Origin: MedAcidi-G1 sp002294285
GTDB lineage: Bacteria > Actinomycetota > Acidimicrobiia > Acidimicrobiales > MedAcidi-G1
Direction: 5' to 3'
DNA length: 56,584 bases
Assembly (NCBI GenBank): GCA_963999645.1
Contig: CAXEUY010000012.1
Location: forward strand, 1-56,584
Shown here: piece after piece, positions 51,779-56,584 of the stretch
Layout of the letters: each line of letters opens with the position of its first letter
Numbering within the stretch: position 1 is the stretch's first letter
Made by a program: the position numbers and the translations under genes
The notes under the pieces: model-generated
Seen by the model: only the letters and a program-made list of their open reading frames with translations
Databases searched by the model: none
Told to the model about the DNA's origin: nothing

Positions 51779-53428
51779 ATGGAAAAAGTAAACAGTTTTA
51801 TTTCCTTCTTCAGTTTAAAAAGACTTTCAAGACCCATTGGGGTGTTGCTAGCACTCCTTATTTGTTTTGTGGCTCTTATCTGGGTTTTGAAAGAAGTTGA
51901 TCGAGAATCTCTCAGTAGATCTTGGTCCACCGCTATAAATGATCCATTTATGGTTTTTCTTGTAGCAGTCGCTTTTGCTTCTGCTTTTTTGCTAAGAGCT
52001 TTCGCTTGGAAAAAGATTGTTCCAAATCTGTCTTTCGGACAGTCTCTAGCAGCTATTAATCTTTCTCTGGGTGCAAATCATGTATTACCTCTAAGATTAG
52101 GTGAACCTTTGCGGGTTGTAAGTGTGGTCAGGCGTGCACGGATACCTATAGAAACCGCTACAGCTTCAACTGTCACTTTAAGGTCTGCAGATATTGTCAC
52201 TGTCGTTTGTTTAGGATGTTTAGCAGCTCCTGGGGCTTTTGTTGAAGTAGTTGGATATTGGGGATTTGCTGCACTCGGTCTCGCCTTGAGTTTGTGTATT
52301 TTCGGCTTTCTATGGATGAAAAAACTTCAAAGTTTCAATCCACTTACAATGGGACTACCAGGACCTTCGGTTTTCCTTTTAACCGCCTCTGCATGGCTCG
52401 CAGAGGCAGCTGTGATATGGCAGTGCGCTAGGTGGTCGGGGATAGAGCTGTCTCCATCCGAAGCACTTTTTGTAACCGCTGTAGCTGTGGCCTCACAAAT
52501 CGTAGCTGTGGCTCCAAGTGGCTTTGGGACATATGAAGCAGCCTCGGTGGCAGCATATGCAATTCTTGGACATGATCCAGGAGTAGCACTAGCAGCCGCT
52601 TTAATTACACACGCTTTAAAAACAGCTTATTCTTTACTAGCTGGAGGGATCTTTACGTTTTTTCCAAGACCGGGAGCATTGGGAAATTTTCGACTTGCGA
52701 AACAACGAAGTACAAATCCTATTTCAGTATCTGAACTTCCTGAACAAGCTCCGATTCTTTTTTTCATGCCAGCTCTCAATGAAGAAGAGACAGTTGAGTC
52801 CTGTATAAAGCGGTGTCCTGAAAGTGTTTTAGGGAGAGAGGTTAAAGTACTAGTAATAGACGATGGCTCTACCGATTCAACTGCCCAAAAAGCAAAAGAA
52901 GCAGGAGCTAAGGTGATTTCATTGCCTACTTGTGGGGGACTTGGTGCTGCAGTACGTATTGGGCTTGAATACGGGGTAGAGATCGGAGCTGCAGCAATAG
53001 CATTTTGCGACGCTGATGAAGAATACCCTCCTGATGAGCTGGAAAATTTGGTAGCACCAATACTTTCCCACAGTGCCGATTATGTGGTCGGAAGTAGGTT
53101 CTTAGGCACTATTAAACATATGAGACCTCACAGGCGTTTCGGTAATAAAGTTTTGACTATTTTGTTATCTGTTATTGCCAGGCGTCGAATTACTGATGGA
53201 CAATCCGGATACCGTGCTTTCTCTTATGAAGCAGCAGCCAACGCGGAGATCATTCATGACTTCAATTATGCACAGGTTCTAACTCTTGATCTTTTGGCCA
53301 AAGGTTATCGATATATAGAAGTTCCAATCAGCTATAGATTTAGAACCAAAGGTGACAGCTTCGTAAAGTTAGGTGGGTATCTAAAGAAAGTTGTACCCGC
53401 TGTTTATAGAGAATTGAATACAGTTTGA
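51779..53428 (+). CDS. Flippase-like membrane domain fused to a GT2 glycosyltransferase
   Basis: This 549-residue protein has an N-terminal membrane part (about 18-300; roughly 7-8 helices) of the lysylphosphatidylglycerol-synthase/flippase-like (AglD, UPF0104) group, with LGANHVLPLRLGEPLRVV and APSGFGTYEAASVAAY. A soluble GT2 domain follows (about 325-545): FFMPALNEEETVE, VIDDGSTDST, FCDADEEYPPDEL, GSRFL and GQSGYRAFS, as in polyprenyl-phosphate mannosyl/glucosyl transferases. The start ATG lies 13 bases after the palindrome and has no ribosome site, so the message may be leaderless. It likely makes and flips a polyprenyl-linked sugar at the membrane. Archaeal AglD has the two parts in the opposite order. 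Confidence 0.82.
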   Translation: MEKVNSFISFFSLKRLSRPIGVLLALLICFVALIWVLKEVDRESLSRSWSTAINDPFMVFLVAVAFASAFLLRAFAWKKIVPNLSFGQSLAAINLSLGANHVLPLRLGEPLRVVSVVRRARIPIETATASTVTLRSADIVTVVCLGCLAAPGAFVEVVGYWGFAALGLALSLCIFGFLWMKKLQSFNPLTMGLPGPSVFLLTASAWLAEAAVIWQCARWSGIELSPSEALFVTAVAVASQIVAVAPSGFGTYEAASVAAYAILGHDPGVALAAALITHALKTAYSLLAGGIFTFFPRPGALGNFRLAKQRSTNPISVSELPEQAPILFFMPALNEEETVESCIKRCPESVLGREVKVLVIDDGSTDSTAQKAKEAGAKVISLPTCGGLGAAVRIGLEYGVEIGAAAIAFCDADEEYPPDELENLVAPILSHSADYVVGSRFLGTIKHMRPHRRFGNKVLTILLSVIARRRITDGQSGYRAFSYEAAANAEIIHDFNYAQVLTLDLLAKGYRYIEVPISYRFRTKGDSFVKLGGYLKKVVPAVYRELNTV

Positions 53429-53432
53429 GGAT

Positions 53433-54815
53433 TTAGTCTTCCACAACGTGTGTTTGAAATTGCTCAAGAGATGATTGCCAAAAGTCTTGATCAAAAGAAC
53501 CGTCTGGTTGCAGTGCATTGGCCGCAGCGTATCCCATAGACAACGCGTGATGAAGATTGTCAGGTGCAAAAAGTCCCTGTCTACCAAAGATCGTAAGTCT
53601 GCTTTGTTTCGTAGACCAATCAACAAGATCTTCGAACTTTTCTTTATACCCAAGGTCATAAATAGGGTAAACCTTTGGTAAACGTCGAGTTTCTGTGCCC
53701 AAAAGATTAATCTTTGGTAGTCCTTGTCTTGCCAGCGATTCAATCATTAAATCACCGAGTTCTTCGTTGCTTGCAAGCCATATTTCGTCACCTTCCCAGC
53801 AAGGCACTTCACAGCAGATAATCGTAAAATCATCCGGATCGGATGTGTCACGGTAGTTTTTAGGCTCTGAGATTCTACTAATTGGTGTGTCTGTTTCAGG
53901 AAAATAGTGGGCGTCGAATTCGGTCAATCTTTTATGATCGCAGATCAAATAAACGAGAACCATCGCCCTGTAATTTAGTTGATTTAATGATTCGATAATT
54001 TCTGGTGGAGGAGAAGGTGAGAGCATCTTGGCCAATGAGCCAAATGGAGCGGTCGACCAAATTCTTTTAGATTCAAATATTTCATCTTTCGTTTCGGTTA
54101 TTGCATGATTAGGACTTGATAGGTCGATTGAATCTATTTCTGTATCGAAGAAAAATTTTGCACCTTTGTTTTGAGCTTCCTCTGCTAATCGTTCACAAAT
54201 TTGTCCGTAACCATTGCGAGGATAGAAAAATTTCTGCCCGTTACGCATCGTAGAGAGAACTAGTTTTTTGAGAATTTCTAGATGGGAACTTGCGGAAACT
54301 CTTTTTTTTGCGAGATCGGAGTGCAGTTCCTCTGCAGGTTTACCCCACAATTTTTTTGCGTATGGTCCATAAATTAAGTCGAAGACTTTTGGACCAAGTC
54401 CAGCTTTTATGTGTTCTGCAAAAGTTTCTTCTTTTGGTTGTTTAAAGGGAGAAGTAAGAGAATCTTTAAATAACGAGAGAACAGTTTTTGGAGGCAGGGA
54501 TTTAATTAAATTTGTGAAACTGAGTGGGAAAGTGACCCATTTTTCTTCGACTCGTATCCGACCGTTTCTATTTCGTATTTGAAGGTCTTCCCCTAAAACA
54601 TCTTTTAATATTTTTAGCAAAGGTTTTGAAGTGGCAGGGTGTAGACGATGTGAACCATAATCAACTCTCATCCCATTTATGTCGAAACTGGCTGCCATCC
54701 CTCCCGGCCGATCAAGACGTTCGATCACAGCAACGTCATGTCCTTTACTTGCTGCTTCATAGGCGGACATTAAACCAGCGGGACCTGAACCGATAATTAG
54801 TATTTCGGTTTTCAC
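53433..54815 (-). CDS. FAD-dependent NAD(P)-binding protein (UDP-galactopyranose mutase/HemY-like)
   Basis: This 460-residue protein has an N-terminal dinucleotide site (IIGSGPAGLMSAYEAASKGH), then IERLDRPGGMA and VDYGSHRLHP, as in amine-oxidase-like flavoproteins related to protoporphyrinogen oxidase and UDP-galactopyranose mutase. FDLIYGPYAKKLWGKPAEEL and GMGY-like LSMGYAAANALQ support it. Close relatives lie in glycan and O-antigen clusters, where mutase-like redox chemistry on sugars is expected. The GTG start follows the fbpC stop after one base, so it is translated with the iron ATPase. The actual substrate is unassigned. Confidence 0.75.
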   Translation of the reverse strand: MKTEILIIGSGPAGLMSAYEAASKGHDVAVIERLDRPGGMAASFDINGMRVDYGSHRLHPATSKPLLKILKDVLGEDLQIRNRNGRIRVEEKWVTFPLSFTNLIKSLPPKTVLSLFKDSLTSPFKQPKEETFAEHIKAGLGPKVFDLIYGPYAKKLWGKPAEELHSDLAKKRVSASSHLEILKKLVLSTMRNGQKFFYPRNGYGQICERLAEEAQNKGAKFFFDTEIDSIDLSSPNHAITETKDEIFESKRIWSTAPFGSLAKMLSPSPPPEIIESLNQLNYRAMVLVYLICDHKRLTEFDAHYFPETDTPISRISEPKNYRDTSDPDDFTIICCEVPCWEGDEIWLASNEELGDLMIESLARQGLPKINLLGTETRRLPKVYPIYDLGYKEKFEDLVDWSTKQSRLTIFGRQGLFAPDNLHHALSMGYAAANALQPDGSFDQDFWQSSLEQFQTHVVED

Positions 54816-54816
54816 A

Positions 54817-55854
54817 TCAAGTGTTTTTTCTAAATGCAGACACTTCTATATCTTTGTGTTCCAAACCGACACGGTCTCCCTTAATGTGGGATGTCGCAGG
54901 AGCTGTGCGAACTTTCAATTTAGTGCCGTCATTTAGTTTTACGGTCAAGAGTGAATCGTGGCCGTAGTATTCGACGGTTTCTATTTCAGCATCATCGCCG
55001 CTAGTGATTACTAGATTCTCAGGTCTAATAACCAATTCAACATCACCATCATGATCCTGATCGAGTTTTAAGAAACCTATTGGAGTTTCAGCTTTATCGC
55101 CTGATGCTTTACATCTAACTAAGTTCACAGCTCCAACGAAGGAAGCAATCCAATTGTTAGATGGCTTGTCATATATAACATTTGGCGAGTCGACTTGAAG
55201 AATTTTTCCATCATTCATAACAGCTACTCTGTCTCCAAGCAGGAATGCCTCATCTTGATCGTGTGTCACAAAAATTGTAGTGATTCCTAATTCTCCGATC
55301 AGTCGGTGAACTTCTGCGCGTACTTCTACTCTTAGAGCGCTATCCAGGTTTGAGAAAGGTTCATCCAGCAGAAGGACAGATGGTCGTGGAGCGAGTGCTC
55401 TTGCTAGGGCGACTCTTTGCTTCTGACCACCTGAAAGTGTTTCTGGTCGTCGTTTTTCAAAATTAGGAAGGCCAACGATTTCTAGTAATTCTGCAACTCT
55501 TTGTTTTTTGGGGACATCTTTTTTCAGACCGTAAGAGACATTTTGTTCAACTGTCATGTGGGGGAAAAGAGCTGCATCTTGAAAAACCATCCCTACTTTT
55601 CTTTTCTCCGGCGCTACGTGTATGTCATCGTCAAGAACTATTTGATCACAGATTGTTATTCTTCCCTCCTCGGGATTTTCAAGTCCGGCGATGCTTCGCA
55701 ACAGAGTTGTCTTACCGCAGCCACTCGGGCCTAAGAGGGAGAGGATTTCAGAAGTTGCGATTTTCAAGTCAATTTTTGCCAAGACAGATTGTTCATCAAA
55801 GGTTTTAGAAACCCCTTCGACTTTAACTTCACCGAACTCTGAATTGTTATCCAT
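54817..55854 (-). CDS. fbpC: Fe(III) ABC transporter ATP-binding protein (FbpC type)
   Basis: This 345-residue protein has Walker A GPSGCGKTT (about residues 42-50), FQDAALFPHMTVEQNV, signature LSGGQKQRVALARALAPRPS, Walker B LLLDEPFSNLD and VTHDQDEAF. A C-terminal TOBE regulatory section (about 240-345) follows, as in FbpC-type and other CUT1-like ATPases. It would drive FbpAB, though it is separated from them by two glycan-type genes. The region upstream to the next gene contains the palindrome at 55928-55955. Confidence 0.88.
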   Translation of the reverse strand: MDNNSEFGEVKVEGVSKTFDEQSVLAKIDLKIATSEILSLLGPSGCGKTTLLRSIAGLENPEEGRITICDQIVLDDDIHVAPEKRKVGMVFQDAALFPHMTVEQNVSYGLKKDVPKKQRVAELLEIVGLPNFEKRRPETLSGGQKQRVALARALAPRPSVLLLDEPFSNLDSALRVEVRAEVHRLIGELGITTIFVTHDQDEAFLLGDRVAVMNDGKILQVDSPNVIYDKPSNNWIASFVGAVNLVRCKASGDKAETPIGFLKLDQDHDGDVELVIRPENLVITSGDDAEIETVEYYGHDSLLTVKLNDGTKLKVRTAPATSHIKGDRVGLEHKDIEVSAFRKNT

Positions 55855-55927
55855 AAGTAGTAAGGCTAATACAAGAAATTTAAAAGCGGAAGGGGTTGCT
55901 ATTGGTTTTAAATCATGTAGCTTAAGA

Positions 55928-55955
55928 AATATTGTTAGGTATCCTTAACAATATT
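55928..55955. promoter_or_regulatory. 28-bp palindrome, second candidate DtxR-type operator
   Basis: Twelve of fourteen base pairs match around the centre 55941/55942. The left half carries TTGTTAGGTA, identical to one half of the 30-base palindrome at 51736-51765 (read on the minus strand there). It lies between fbpC and the lipoprotein gene starting at 55981, which it could regulate together. Confidence 0.65.
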
Positions 55956-55980
55956 AATAATGTTTAATTTAAGAGGGAAA

Positions 55981-56584
<604 letters not shown>

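Overview
The window looks like part of a streamlined, probably marine actinobacterial chromosome, most likely of the Acidimicrobiia type. The basis is a valyl-tRNA synthetase of the actinobacterial form, F420-type luciferase-like oxidoreductases, many acyl-CoA dehydrogenases and SDRs, lipoproteins with the '-ACGSDDG' start, moderate-to-low GC and very tight gene packing. This assignment is inference. No tRNA, rRNA, CRISPR array, insertion sequence or phage gene was seen. There is no gene-free stretch above 300 bases; the longest gaps are about 150-190 bases.

Region A (1-5.7 kb) holds a corrinoid methyl-carrier protein cut by the window edge, a divergent IclR regulator, a dimethylglycine dehydrogenase-like FAD/folate protein and both ETF subunits. 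Region B (5.7-12.2 kb) holds DUF1015 and serA, a two-subunit acyl-CoA dehydrogenase, an enoyl-CoA hydratase and an SDR. Region C (11.3-20.0 kb, minus strand) is a probable operon: zinc alcohol dehydrogenase, enolase-superfamily enzyme, non-pyrrolysine MttB-family methyltransferase, a second dimethylglycine dehydrogenase-like protein, an M24-fold protein with the active-site pattern of the DMSP lyase DddP, and the SDR. A and C together read as a catabolic island for methylated onium compounds (betaines, DMSP): MttB plus corrinoid protein to strip the first methyl, flavin/folate enzymes for later methyls with electrons passed to ETF, and DddP for DMSP.

Region D (20.0-24.4 kb) has an LLM oxidoreductase, a molybdate operon (mop regulator, modA, modB, modC) and a small flavin-fold protein. 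Region E (24.4-33.6 kb) has an enoyl-CoA hydratase, valS, and a plus-strand operon of acyl-CoA dehydrogenase, divergent SDR, VOC protein, AhpD-like protein and kynureninase, followed by an amidohydrolase. Region F (33.8-40.9 kb) has an acyl-CoA dehydrogenase coupled to a CoxL-like molybdenum hydroxylase large subunit, an aminotransferase/omega-amidase pair, a polyprenyl diphosphate synthase and tag. Region G (40.9-46.0 kb) has a lipocalin-like unknown, SDRs, an MBL hydrolase, a nitronate monooxygenase-like protein and an unlisted 44-residue lipoprotein.

Region H (46.0 kb to the end) combines a sugar epimerase, a DtxR-family metal regulator, a GT-C-like membrane protein, a split Fe(III) ABC transporter, a flippase-like/GT2 fusion, a mutase-like flavoprotein and the start of a lipoprotein with a 75-residue Ser/Gly/Ala tract. 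Two long palindromes sharing the half-site TTGTTAGGTA lie in the two divergent promoters here. They suggest one metal-responsive regulon that ties iron uptake to envelope-glycan genes. That is the most interesting untested idea, together with the onium-compound island.
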